A stretch of DNA of 64,000 nt from Leeuwenhoekiella sp. MAR_2009_132 (GTDB lineage Bacteria > Bacteroidota > Bacteroidia > Flavobacteriales > Flavobacteriaceae): NCBI RefSeq assembly GCF_000687915.1, contig NZ_JHZY01000004.1:1622001-1686000 (forward strand), given 5' to 3'. Position numbers and translations under genes: made by a program. The notes below the pieces were generated by a model. The model searched no databases. It was not told where the DNA came from and saw only the letters and a program-made list of their open reading frames with translations. The first letter of the stretch is position 1. Every line of letters begins with the position of its first letter. Below are positions 18,210 through 26,928 of this stretch, piece by piece.

Positions 18210-18467
18210 CTATTCGTTGTAGCCGTATTTTTTATCAAGCTTATTCATTAGCCACACATATACGAAGATGAGGATGACAAAGACATAAATGCTTCCTTGT
18301 TGCGCAAACCAGAAACCCAGTTTAAAACCGCCCAGACTATATCGATTGAGAAAATCTTTGAAAAGAATACCACAGCCAAACGAAACTGCAAACCAGATTA
18401 TGAGTAATAGGGTGAGATATTTTATGTTCTCACGCCAGTATTTACGTGCCTTTTCGGGAATAGCCAT
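18210..18467 (-). CDS. DUF4212 symporter small subunit
   Basis: An 85-aa protein with two transmembrane helices and the family signature: an N-terminal YWRENIKYLTLLLIIWFAVS, GCGILF, FKLGFWFAQQGSI and a conserved C-terminal YVWLMNKLDKKYG. Members are found directly upstream of VC_2705-type sodium/solute symporters and are regarded as their small subunit. Gene order here agrees. Confidence 0.92.
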   Translation of the reverse strand: MAIPEKARKYWRENIKYLTLLLIIWFAVSFGCGILFKDFLNRYSLGGFKLGFWFAQQGSIYVFVILIFVYVWLMNKLDKKYGYNE

Positions 18468-18556
18468 TTTTGTAATTGTGTTAATAGTTTACTAATATAA
18501 TTCTTTAATTAGAAGTGTGCTACCTGCACTTACCTGTTTATGAGTAAAATATAGGC

Positions 18557-18587
18557 ATAAAAAAACCCGATGCATTAGCATCGGGTT
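18557..18587 (-). terminator. Terminator of the 176-aa lipoprotein gene
   Basis: A 10-bp perfect stem (AACCCGATGC / GCATCGGGTT, loop ATTA) is followed on the minus strand by a run of T. It ends transcription from the gene at 18614-19144 and insulates the symporter operon. Confidence 0.85.
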
Positions 18588-18613
18588 CTTCTCACTTTAT
18601 TTACTTAACTAAA

Positions 18614-19144
18614 TTATATAGTAACTTTAACGTCTGCTGTTACTCGAACGGTAAATGTTACAGGTGCATCAGATACTGTTCCTGATGCCGATAGTGTTGC
18701 TGTTGCACCGCTTTTTAAATCAGCTTCAAAAGCATCAACTAAAGATTGATTTACATCTATATTATAAATTGTTCCGGCTGCCGCTGCCTCGGTTAAGTTT
18801 ACAGAATCACTATCTGACGCCTCAAACCAAGGATATGAACTGCTTGAAGCAGTAAACATTCCTGTAGCAACTACGTTTTCGGTACCGCTTACACTAACAA
18901 TTTGATAAGTAAGTTTTGTAATTTCAATATTATCTATTTTATCAAGATTATCCTGTACTTCATCATTATCAATGCTTATTGCAGCAGTTTCTGAAAAAGA
19001 AGTTTCACCTTCAGAAACTGTAATCACGAGATCCTTAGTAAATGTGGTAGGTACATCAATTTTGACAAGGTCATCTACAGCATCACACGAAGTAAACGTA
19101 GCAGCAAAAATAAAAAGGGCAAAAAAGGTTTTAATTGTTTTCAT
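18614..19144 (-). CDS. Hypothetical lipoprotein
   Basis: A 176-aa lipoprotein: signal peptide MKTIKTFFALFIFAATF, lipobox FTSC at about residue 20. The mature part is acidic, low in Cys and aromatic residues, and rich in Ser, Thr, Ala and Val in alternating patterns typical of a beta-sandwich (VSEGETSFSETAAISI, TATLSASGTVSDAPVTFTVR). It is probably exposed at the cell surface or periplasm. No family recognised. It is transcribed alone and has its own terminator. Confidence 0.75.
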   Translation of the reverse strand: MKTIKTFFALFIFAATFTSCDAVDDLVKIDVPTTFTKDLVITVSEGETSFSETAAISIDNDEVQDNLDKIDNIEITKLTYQIVSVSGTENVVATGMFTASSSSYPWFEASDSDSVNLTEAAAAGTIYNIDVNQSLVDAFEADLKSGATATLSASGTVSDAPVTFTVRVTADVKVTI

Positions 19145-19273
19145 AATTCATTTGTTAATTACATTAACAAAAATAGCACTAATTAAATAGAAATCAAGTC
19201 TTTACTTTTAAATAGGGGGAAAACACCTAAGTCAAGAGCTATTTAGATTAAAACCAGCTATTTAGAATATTTT

Positions 19274-20176
19274 TTAAAAATAAATCTGTTGTGCCAGTCT
19301 GTACGTATTTGCGTGTGCCTCAATGATGGTTTTTATTTGAGGAGAATACCCACCGCCCATACTTACCTGTACAGGAATTTCGCTTTCGCGGAAACAAGAC
19401 AATGCAAAACGATCACGCTCTTTGCAGCCTTCTACGGTGCAGGAAAGTCTGCCCAATTTATCGGTTTCCAGGATGTCAACACCGCTGAGGTAAAAAATAA
19501 AATCTGGGTTTACCTGCTTAATGAGTTTGGGTAAAGTTTCTTTCAGCTTTGCTAAATAATAGTCATCACCACTTTTATCAGGTATAGCAATGTCAAGATC
19601 AGAAACTTCTTTTTTAAACGGATAATTGCCTGCGCCGTGCATGCTAAATGTAAACACCGAGTCATCTTCCTGAAAAATTTCTGCTGTACCATTGCCTTGA
19701 TGTACATCCAGATCTACAATAAGAATTTTTTGAGCCAACTCATTTCTCTGAAGATAGCGCGCCCCAATAGCCTGATCATTAAACAAACAAAAGGCTTCGC
19801 CGTGATCGCTGTAAGCGTGATGAGTACCACCTGCGATGTTAAAACTGATGCCATTTTCCAACGCATAATGACAACCTAAAATAGTACCCTGAGCGATTAT
19901 TTGTTCGCGGTCTACTAACTCCTGCGACAGCGGAAAACCTATTTTACGTGCAGCTTTTCGGTCTAGGTTTAAAGCCTTAAGGTTTGTAACATAGCTATCG
20001 GTATGTACGGCACGTATGTAGTGTTCTTCAGGGAAACCCGGCTCATAAAAATTAGCTTCGGTACACGTGCCTTCATGCAACAATTGCCTGGGCAGCAAAT
20101 CATATTTTTCCATCGGGAAGCGGTGTCCTTCGGGTAAAGGATGCTTATAAATAGGATGATAGGCGATTTTAAGCAT
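19274..20176 (-). CDS. Histone-deacetylase-family (AcuC/class II-like) deacetylase
   Basis: A 300-aa zinc-dependent deacylase of the arginase/deacetylase fold. The active-site stretch GGTHHAYSDHGEAFCLFND has the tandem His and charge-relay residues. VDLDVHQGNG supplies two zinc ligands (Asp and His), SGVDILETDKLG the third (Asp), and GGGY the oxyanion Tyr. All residues are present, so it should be active, on acetyl-lysine or acetyl-polyamine substrates. The gene overlaps the end of tex by 8 bases and is probably translated with it. It is 3.5 kb from the acetate cluster. Confidence 0.92.
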   Translation of the reverse strand: MLKIAYHPIYKHPLPEGHRFPMEKYDLLPRQLLHEGTCTEANFYEPGFPEEHYIRAVHTDSYVTNLKALNLDRKAARKIGFPLSQELVDREQIIAQGTILGCHYALENGISFNIAGGTHHAYSDHGEAFCLFNDQAIGARYLQRNELAQKILIVDLDVHQGNGTAEIFQEDDSVFTFSMHGAGNYPFKKEVSDLDIAIPDKSGDDYYLAKLKETLPKLIKQVNPDFIFYLSGVDILETDKLGRLSCTVEGCKERDRFALSCFRESEIPVQVSMGGGYSPQIKTIIEAHANTYRLAQQIYF

Positions 20177-22304
20177 TCAGCTTATGCAATTTAAGTTGAA
20201 TACGCTTTCGCGGAATATCTACCTCGAGCACTTTTACCACCACATGTTCCTGTAAGGTTACGTGTGCATTTACATCACTTACAAAGCCATCGGCGAGATT
20301 TGAGATGTGAATCAAACCACTTTCTTTAATCCCAATATCTACAAAAGCACCAAAATTAGTCACGTTATTCACAATCCCCGGAAGCAGTTGGCCAACTTCC
20401 AGATCTTCAATTTTACGTATGTTTTGATTAAAGGTAAAAGCTTTTGCCGGCTCCCGGGGGTCGAGTCCGGGTTTTTCTAATTCGTCTAAAATGTCTTTAA
20501 GTGTAGGTAAGCCTACCTCGTTGGTAACGTAATCTTCAAGGCTTATTTCTTTTAAAATGCTTTTGTTTCCTACCAGATTTGCTACGGAAACTTTTAGTTT
20601 TTTAGCCATTTTTTCGACCAAATCGTAACGCTCGGGATGCACAGCAGAGTCGTCTAGCGGATTTTCACCATCTTTTATGCGTAAAAACCCACCGGCTTGT
20701 TCAAAGGCTTTTGCACCCAGTCGCGGAATATTCAAAATTTCTTTCCGCGAAGCGAAAGCACCTTTTTCGTCACGATAGGCAACAATATTTTCTGCCAGTT
20801 TAGGGCCAATTCCGGAAACATAACTTAACAACGGAACACTAGCTGTATTAATGTTAACTCCCACGGTATTTACGCAACTTTCTACAACACGGTCGAGTTC
20901 GTTTTTCAATTTCGTTTGATCTACATCGTGCTGGTATTGTCCTACGCCAATAGATTTTGCATCAATTTTTACCAATTCAGCAAGCGGGTCTGCCAGGCGA
21001 CGCCCTATAGAAACCGCGCCGCGCACTGTCACGTCATAATTAGGGAACTCGTCACGGGCAATCTTAGAAGCCGAATAAATCGAGGCACCGGCCTCACTCA
21101 CTACAAAAACATCTATATTTCTATTGAATTGCATGCGTTTGATAAACTGTTCGGTTTCCCGACTAGCGGTACCGTTACCAATAGCAATAGCTTCTATTTT
21201 ATGTGCGTCGACCAGAAAACTTATTTTACGCATTGCGCCTTTTGTGTCGTTTTTAGGTGGATGCGGATAAATGGTTTCGTTGTGTTGCAATCCGCCATTT
21301 TCATCAAGGCAAACCACTTTACAACCCGTTCTAAAACCGGGATCGAGTGCGAGAATACGTTTTTCGCCCAGTGGCGAACCTAATAGCAGCTGGCGTAAAT
21401 TTTTTGCAAAAACTGAAATCGCTTCGTTGTCTGCATTCTCTTTTGCAGCGCCTAATGATTCATTACTTAATGCGGGAAATAGCAAACGCTTGTAAGAATC
21501 TGCAATTGCCAATTGAATTTGTTCTGCACTGGCGTTGTTAGATTTTATAATGCGATTCTCTATGTTTTGCAAGGCTTTATCGTCATCAATCTCAACTTTT
21601 AACCGAATAAAACCTTCTTCAGCAGCACGCATTAATGCTAAAAACCGATGGGAAGGAATACGCGCTAATGACTCATCCCACTCAAAATAATCTTTGTATT
21701 TCTGTGCTTTTTCTTCGTCTTTTTTAGACTTGACAACTTTAGTGGTAATCTGCGCGTGGCGCTCTAATTGATTACGTAAATAATTACGAATGTCTGCACG
21801 CTCATTTACCCATTCTGCAATAATGTGACGGGCACCTTCCAGCGCATCATCTGTAGAGCTAATCGTATCGTTTTGAAACGTCACAGCAGCAGCTTCCAGA
21901 TCACGGGTATTTTGCGCCATTATGATTTTGGCAAGTGGCTCCAGACCATTTTCACGGGCAGTGTCTGCTTTTGTTTTTCGAGTTTTTTTATAAGGTAAAT
22001 AAAGATCCTCAAGTGCAATTAAATCACTGGTGTTACTAATTTGCTTTTTAAGTTCTGGGGTTAAAACCTCCTGCTCCTTAAGCGCTTTTAGTATGGCTGC
22101 TTTTCGCTTTTCCAACGCTTCAAACTGCTCTTTATAGGTTACAATTTCACCTATTTGTACCTCGTCAAGATTTCCGGTACGTTCTTTCCGATACCTCGAT
22201 ATAAAAGGAATAGTCGCATCTTCATCAAGTAACTGCAAGGTATTTTTAATGCTACTTTCCGGAAGATTAGTTTGAGATAGGAGGTAGGAGAGGATTGCGG
22301 ACAT
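20169..22304 (-). CDS. tex: Tex-family RNA-binding transcriptional accessory protein
   Basis: A 711-aa Tex/Spt6-like protein. The N-terminal helical region has the family's TIPFISRYRKERTGNLDE. The YqgF-like RNase H fold is in the middle (ILALDPGFRTGCKVVCLDENG), followed by two helix-hairpin-helix units (VPLLSYVSGIGPKLAENIV). A C-terminal S1 RNA-binding domain runs from about residue 640 (LPGIVNNVTNFGAFVDIGIK). The length is somewhat shorter than the 770-780 aa of gamma-proteobacterial Tex but all domains are present. It lies in tandem with the HDAC-like gene. Confidence 0.95.
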   Translation of the reverse strand: MSAILSYLLSQTNLPESSIKNTLQLLDEDATIPFISRYRKERTGNLDEVQIGEIVTYKEQFEALEKRKAAILKALKEQEVLTPELKKQISNTSDLIALEDLYLPYKKTRKTKADTARENGLEPLAKIIMAQNTRDLEAAAVTFQNDTISSTDDALEGARHIIAEWVNERADIRNYLRNQLERHAQITTKVVKSKKDEEKAQKYKDYFEWDESLARIPSHRFLALMRAAEEGFIRLKVEIDDDKALQNIENRIIKSNNASAEQIQLAIADSYKRLLFPALSNESLGAAKENADNEAISVFAKNLRQLLLGSPLGEKRILALDPGFRTGCKVVCLDENGGLQHNETIYPHPPKNDTKGAMRKISFLVDAHKIEAIAIGNGTASRETEQFIKRMQFNRNIDVFVVSEAGASIYSASKIARDEFPNYDVTVRGAVSIGRRLADPLAELVKIDAKSIGVGQYQHDVDQTKLKNELDRVVESCVNTVGVNINTASVPLLSYVSGIGPKLAENIVAYRDEKGAFASRKEILNIPRLGAKAFEQAGGFLRIKDGENPLDDSAVHPERYDLVEKMAKKLKVSVANLVGNKSILKEISLEDYVTNEVGLPTLKDILDELEKPGLDPREPAKAFTFNQNIRKIEDLEVGQLLPGIVNNVTNFGAFVDIGIKESGLIHISNLADGFVSDVNAHVTLQEHVVVKVLEVDIPRKRIQLKLHKLNA

Positions 22305-22404
22305 AATTGATAAAATAATTTAATCTGAATGAAAAAGGGCAGACTTTATCGCAAGAAATGCGAAAAACACCACCCTTATTTTAGCAAAGCTGAAAAGCTC
22401 CCTT

Positions 22405-22427
22405 CTAAAGAAAGAGGGGAGATTATA
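22405..22427. repeat. Short imperfect palindrome, possible intergenic repeat (copy 1)
   Basis: The segment reading CTCCCTTCTAAAG then AAAGAGGGGAG is an imperfect inverted repeat between tex and metG. A similar structure (CCCTTCTC / GAGAAAAGGG) is at 44704-44730 near the DNA ligase. Such CCCTTCT...AGAAGGG palindromes are a common type of extragenic repeat in Flavobacteria. Confidence 0.4.
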
Positions 22428-22431
22428 ATAG

Positions 22432-24513
22432 TTAACTAATCACCCCACCATTCTTTACACCGGCAGTATCTGGGTTCATAAACACGAGTTTGCCTTTTGC
22501 ATCTTCGGTCATTAAAATCATTCCCTGGCTTTCTACACCACGCAATGCGCGAGGAGCAAGATTTACGAGAACAGTCACTTGTTTACCTATAATTTCCTCG
22601 GGAGTGAAACTCTCTGCAATACCTGAAACAATTGTACGCACATCAATACCGGTATCAACTTTAAGAACCAAAAGTTTCTTGGTTTTTGGCATTTTTTCCG
22701 CTTCAATAATGGTTCCCACACGCATGTCTAATTTGGTAAAATCATCAAATTCGATGGTGTCTTTTTGCGGAGTTACCGTTGCGTTTTCGGCTTGATTGCT
22801 CATTTTTGTGGCTTCTAGTTTATCTAATTGTTTTTGAATCTGCTCGTCTTCAATCTTACTAAAGAGCAATGCAGCAGCATTAATCGTATGACCTACAGGT
22901 AGTAAATCTATTTTTTCACCTAAACTTGACCAACTTAAAGGTTGAGGTAACGTCATTAGCGGATCGTTACTTTCCATATTAAGCATATCTTTTAAAGTTT
23001 TTGCGGTGTGGGGTAAAAAGGGTTCGCTTAAAACAGCAAGACTTGCTGCGATTTGTAACGCCACATACATCACGGTTTGCGTACGTTCTGCATCTGTTTT
23101 CACCGTTTTCCAGGGCTCTGCATCTGCAAGATATTTATTACCCAAACGTGCCACATTCATCAATTCATTTTGCGCTTCGCGGAAACGATAGCGTTCAATA
23201 GAACTGGCAATCACAGCAGGGTAAGCTTTCATTTCTGCTAAAACACGCTCGTCTTCTTCATTAAAAGCTGCCGGGTGCGGTATTACACCTTCATAATATT
23301 TACTCGTTAATACAACCACACGGTTGATGAAATTTCCAAAAATAGCAACCAGTTCATTGTTGTTTCTCGCTTGAAAATCATTCCACGTAAAATCATTATC
23401 TTTTGTTTCGGGAGCATTTGCAGTTAAGGTATAGCGCAACACATCTTGCTGGCCCGGAAAATCTTCAAGATATTCGTGTAACCACACCGCCCAGTTTTTT
23501 GAAGTAGAAAGTTTGTTTCCTTCCAGATTTAAAAACTCGTTTGCCGGTACATTATCTGGTAAAATATAACTGCCTTCTGCTTTAAGCATGGCAGGGAAAA
23601 TAATACAATGGAATACGATGTTATCTTTCCCAATGAAGTGTACTAATTTGGTATCCTCTTTTTTCCAGTAATCTTCCCAATTTTTTCCTTCGCGTGCTGC
23701 CCATTCTTTTGTAGATGAGATATACCCTATAGGTGCATCAAACCATACATAAAGAACTTTGCCTTCTGCACCTTCAACCGGTACAGGAATCCCCCAGTCC
23801 AGATCGCGGGTCACTGCGCGAGGGCGTAAACCATCATCAATCCACGATTTACATTGCCCGTATACATTAGATTTCCAGTCTTTTTTATGGTCTTCAAGAA
23901 TCCATTGTTTTAAGAAATCTTCATAACGCTCTAAAGGCAAAAACCAGTGTTTGGTTTCTTTCATCACCGGTTTTGCACCAGAGATGGTAGATTTTGGATT
24001 GATAAGATCTGTTGCGTTTAGAGAAGAACCGCAATTTTCACACTGATCTCCGTAGGCTTCTTCATTTCCACATTTAGGGCAGGTTCCTATAACAAAGCGA
24101 TCTGCTAAATATTGGTTTGCTTCAGGGTCGTACAATTGTTCGGTTACTTCTTCAATAAAGTCGCCTTTCTCGTAGAGTTTTGTAAAAAATTCTGAAGCGG
24201 TATCGTGATGTACTTGTGCAGAAGTGCGGGAGTAATTATCAAATGAGATCCCAAAATCTGCAAAAGAGTCTTTGATTATTGTATTGTATTTATCAACCAC
24301 TTCCTGAGGCGTAATTCCCTCTTTTTTAGCTTTAATACTTATTGCAACACCGTGCTCATCACTACCACATATAAAAGCAACATCTTTATCGATGCCTCTT
24401 AGGTAGCGCGCGTAAATATCTGCAGGTACATAAACTCCGGCTAAGTGACCTATATGTATAGGGCCGTTAGTATAGGGCAATGCTGCGGTAATTGTATATC
24501 TTTTGGGAGTCAT
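22432..24513 (-). CDS. metG: Methionyl-tRNA synthetase
   Basis: Charges tRNA-Met. With the ATG at 24513 it is 693 aa: class I HIGH motif at residues 20-23 (HIGH within PIHIGHLAG), a zinc knuckle CPKCGN...CENCGS in the connective peptide, and a KMSKS-type loop as KLSTSKNW. The C-terminal EMAP-II-like tRNA-binding domain runs from about residue 590 ([19 protein letters not shown]). An in-frame start 51 bases upstream is possible, but a promoter -7 box lies within that extension, so I prefer 24513. The gene is divergent from the 209-aa lipoprotein gene. Confidence 0.96.
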   Translation of the reverse strand: MTPKRYTITAALPYTNGPIHIGHLAGVYVPADIYARYLRGIDKDVAFICGSDEHGVAISIKAKKEGITPQEVVDKYNTIIKDSFADFGISFDNYSRTSAQVHHDTASEFFTKLYEKGDFIEEVTEQLYDPEANQYLADRFVIGTCPKCGNEEAYGDQCENCGSSLNATDLINPKSTISGAKPVMKETKHWFLPLERYEDFLKQWILEDHKKDWKSNVYGQCKSWIDDGLRPRAVTRDLDWGIPVPVEGAEGKVLYVWFDAPIGYISSTKEWAAREGKNWEDYWKKEDTKLVHFIGKDNIVFHCIIFPAMLKAEGSYILPDNVPANEFLNLEGNKLSTSKNWAVWLHEYLEDFPGQQDVLRYTLTANAPETKDNDFTWNDFQARNNNELVAIFGNFINRVVVLTSKYYEGVIPHPAAFNEEDERVLAEMKAYPAVIASSIERYRFREAQNELMNVARLGNKYLADAEPWKTVKTDAERTQTVMYVALQIAASLAVLSEPFLPHTAKTLKDMLNMESNDPLMTLPQPLSWSSLGEKIDLLPVGHTINAAALLFSKIEDEQIQKQLDKLEATKMSNQAENATVTPQKDTIEFDDFTKLDMRVGTIIEAEKMPKTKKLLVLKVDTGIDVRTIVSGIAESFTPEEIIGKQVTVLVNLAPRALRGVESQGMILMTEDAKGKLVFMNPDTAGVKNGGVIS

Positions 24514-24536
24514 AGTAAAAGTAAAATTTTCAGCCG

Positions 24537-24566
24537 CAAAGATACCATTTATGGGATTAATCAAAA
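24537..24566 (-). promoter_or_regulatory. Bacteroidetes promoter for metG
   Basis: On the minus strand TTTTG (24562-24566), 17 bases, then TATCTTTG (24537-24544), a perfect TAnnTTTG. The leader to the ATG at 24513 would be about 20 bases. Confidence 0.6.
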
Positions 24567-24619
24567 CCTGTGGTAGGAGTACATTTATTAAGTATGTATA
24601 TTAGTCTTTTAGATACACT

Positions 24620-25249
24620 ATGATCCTACGTTATTTAGTTTTAGCAGTTTTTACAATCTTTGTGTGTTGTAAAGAAAAACCAGATTCTGCACCTGCTTCC
24701 AATACTGTAACAGAAGAAAATGTTGCAGAGGAAACGGTATTTATTATTGAAGAAATCTACGGTTTTGCCCAGACAGGCACATTAGAAAATAAGTTTGCCG
24801 AAGACGATCTTTTGGAAACAAAAAACTGGATAGAAGAGGGCTCTATCGAAGTGGTTACGCTAAAAATATACCCAAACACGCCGAAAGAATTACTGGTACA
24901 TTATACAGATATCAACAAGACTGCCGTTCACAGTATTGAAGCTTATGCCTATGACAGCCCCTGGAAATCAGAAACCGATATTTATATGGGGATGCCACTG
25001 GCAGAACTCGAGACGTTAAATAAGAAAGCAATTCGTTTTTCTGGCTACGAATGGGATTTTGCTGGTGCTGTAGATTTTCAACATGGAGCCCTGTCTAGCA
25101 AAACGCTCTTTGTTTATTTGGGTACTGACGGTGATGTGGCGATGCCCAAAGAATTTGTAGGCAGTGATGTCAAAATTACTGCGGAGCAGGCTAAAGATTA
25201 TGATATTGAATTTAAAGTAACGGGACTACTATATCGTCCTAACAAATAA
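24620..25249 (+). CDS. Hypothetical lipoprotein
   Basis: A 209-aa lipoprotein with a short signal peptide (LVLAVFTIFVCC, lipid Cys at residue 16 or 17) and an acidic Glu/Thr-rich linker. The mature part ends with a segment DYDIEFKVTGLLYRPNK. No family recognised. It precedes ldcA by only 6 bases and is in the same direction, so it probably belongs to an operon with ldcA and the two nucleases. Confidence 0.75.
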   Translation: MILRYLVLAVFTIFVCCKEKPDSAPASNTVTEENVAEETVFIIEEIYGFAQTGTLENKFAEDDLLETKNWIEEGSIEVVTLKIYPNTPKELLVHYTDINKTAVHSIEAYAYDSPWKSETDIYMGMPLAELETLNKKAIRFSGYEWDFAGAVDFQHGALSSKTLFVYLGTDGDVAMPKEFVGSDVKITAEQAKDYDIEFKVTGLLYRPNK

Positions 25250-25255
25250 CAGGTT

Positions 25256-26161
25256 ATGTTAACTCCCCCATATTTAAAAAAAGGTGATAAAATAGGTATT
25301 GTTTGTACCGCTCGTAAGGTTGATGAAGAAGACTTACACAAAGGTATTTTACTGCTCGAATCTTATGGTTTAATCCCTGTGTTAGGTAAAACTATAGGAG
25401 CCGAAGATGATCAGTTTGGTGGTACAGATGCAGCCCGGGCTGCAGATTTGCAGACAATGCTTGATGATGAAGAAATCAAGGCAGTGTGGTGTGCCCGGGG
25501 AGGTTATGGTACAGTGCGCATTATAGATCAAATCAATTTTTACAAGTTTGTAAAATATCCTAAATGGGTGGTGGGCTATAGTGATATCACCGTGTTGCAT
25601 TCGCAATTGCATATGATGGGTTTTGAAACCATTCACGGGGTTATGCCGGTGGGTATTGCACGTAACACAGTAGCAGCTAAACAAACTTTAGAGAAAGCGT
25701 GGTTTGGGAAAGCCTTAAATTATAGTGTAAAACCTGCTCCTCTAAACCGCTTGGGAACAGGAACTGGAGAGCTGGTAGGAGGTAATATTTCTATTTTGTA
25801 CTCTTTATGTGGAAGCAATTCTTCGATTCATACAAAAAATAAAATCCTGTTTATAGAAGATCTTGATGAATACCTGTATCACGTAGATCGTATGATGGTT
25901 AATTTAAAACGTAATAATATGCTATGCGATCTAAAAGGTCTTGTGGTAGGTAGTTTAACTAAAATGCACGACAATTCAATTCCATTTGGAAAAACGGCAA
26001 AAGAGATTGTGTTAGATGCCGTTAAGGATTATGATTTTCCGGTATGTTTTAATTTTCCTGCGGGTCATTTAAAAGATAATCGCGCGCTAATATTAGGTAG
26101 AAATGTGTCGCTTGAAGTTACAGAAAAAGGTTCTAGACTTGCTTTTGACCACGTAGAATAA
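25256..26161 (+). CDS. ldcA: Muramoyltetrapeptide (LD-) carboxypeptidase
   Basis: Removes the terminal D-Ala from the murein tetrapeptide during peptidoglycan recycling; cytoplasmic in most Gram-negatives, with no signal peptide here. S66 family signatures: LKKGDKIGIVCTARKV at the N-terminus, WCARGGYGTVRIID, then the nucleophile Ser109 in VGYSDITVLH. The catalytic Glu is likely in LFIEDLDEYLYHVDRM and the His in FPAGHLKDNRAL. 301 aa is normal. It is followed by YraN after 15 bases. Confidence 0.93.
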   Translation: MLTPPYLKKGDKIGIVCTARKVDEEDLHKGILLLESYGLIPVLGKTIGAEDDQFGGTDAARAADLQTMLDDEEIKAVWCARGGYGTVRIIDQINFYKFVKYPKWVVGYSDITVLHSQLHMMGFETIHGVMPVGIARNTVAAKQTLEKAWFGKALNYSVKPAPLNRLGTGTGELVGGNISILYSLCGSNSSIHTKNKILFIEDLDEYLYHVDRMMVNLKRNNMLCDLKGLVVGSLTKMHDNSIPFGKTAKEIVLDAVKDYDFPVCFNFPAGHLKDNRALILGRNVSLEVTEKGSRLAFDHVE

Positions 26162-26176
26162 GTATTAAATCTCGCT

Positions 26177-26533
26177 ATGAATCATAACGAATTAGGTAAA
26201 TGGGGCGAGCAGTTTGCAGCAGAATATCTAGAAAAAAACGGTTTTGAAATTCTGGAGCGCAATTGGTTTTTCGCTAAAGCGGAAATTGATATCATAGCTA
26301 CAAAAAACAACGAACTCATCATCATAGAGGTCAAAACGCGCAACTCAGATTTTTTTGGAGACCCTCAGGACTTTGTCAGTTCTTCAAAAATTAAATTACT
26401 CGTCAAAGCAGCTAATGAATATGTCATATCAAATGATCTGGATATCGAAACCCGTTTTGATATCATTGCTGTTCTTAAAAACAAGACTCAAGAAAAGCTA
26501 GAGCATTTTGAGAATGCATTTTATCATTTTTAA
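26177..26533 (+). CDS. YraN/UPF0102 family nuclease-like protein
   Basis: A 118-aa restriction-endonuclease-fold protein of the UPF0102 family. The N-terminal LGKWGEQFAAEYLEKNGFEIL leads into the catalytic pattern AEIDIIATKNNELIIIEVKTRNS, giving the D-x(n)-ExK of the PD-(D/E)xK fold. The C-terminal FDIIAVL is also typical. DNA or Holliday-junction-type substrates are suspected for the family but not settled. It is 15 bases after ldcA and 9 bases before the HNH gene. Confidence 0.9.
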   Translation: MNHNELGKWGEQFAAEYLEKNGFEILERNWFFAKAEIDIIATKNNELIIIEVKTRNSDFFGDPQDFVSSSKIKLLVKAANEYVISNDLDIETRFDIIAVLKNKTQEKLEHFENAFYHF

Positions 26534-26542
26534 AACATAACT

Positions 26543-26866
26543 ATGGCTAATCAGTGGGGTATTCCGGCAGATGTTGAGAAATTAGTTTTAAGCCGTGATA
26601 AAAAGTGTGTGTATTGCGGGGTTGATTTTCCAATAAACCATGTCTCAAGAAAGACTAAACCATCTTGGGAGCATATAATTAATGATATTCATCTTTCCTC
26701 AGCAGAAAATATTGCGCTATGTTGTATTTCTTGTAATGCGAGCAAAGGAGCTCATAAATTAGAAGAATGGCTTACTGGCAAATATTGTTTATCAAAAAGT
26801 ATAAACGAGAATACTGTAGCAGAAGTAGTTCAAAATGTCATTAGAAAGAATATTTCTAAAACTTAA
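26543..26866 (+). CDS. HNH endonuclease domain protein
   Basis: A 107-aa HNH nuclease. The zinc-binding Cys pairs CVYCG and CISCN frame the motif WEHIINDIHLSSAENIALCC; the E-H-I-I segment supplies the catalytic His region, and NIALCCISCNASKGAH is the characteristic ending with N and the metal His. It is not fused to any DNA-recognition domain. It follows the YraN gene by 9 bases, so the two nucleases are probably co-expressed. Its role is unknown; it looks like a host gene rather than part of an intron or phage. Confidence 0.87.
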   Translation: MANQWGIPADVEKLVLSRDKKCVYCGVDFPINHVSRKTKPSWEHIINDIHLSSAENIALCCISCNASKGAHKLEEWLTGKYCLSKSINENTVAEVVQNVIRKNISKT

Positions 26867-26928
26867 AAAGAGAAATCAAACTCGAATTAATCTTCCTCTT
26901 TTGAGGTTAGTCTTCTGCAGTTTTTAAC

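Noticed and set aside
20916..21383. Plus-strand open frame of 155 codons opposite tex
   Set aside because: The minus strand encodes conserved Tex sequence here. The frame encodes nothing recognisable and is a shadow.
26543..26866. HNH gene as a homing endonuclease or intron
   Set aside because: It sits in an operon-like run with tight spacing, without intron borders or inteins, and no coding gene is interrupted.
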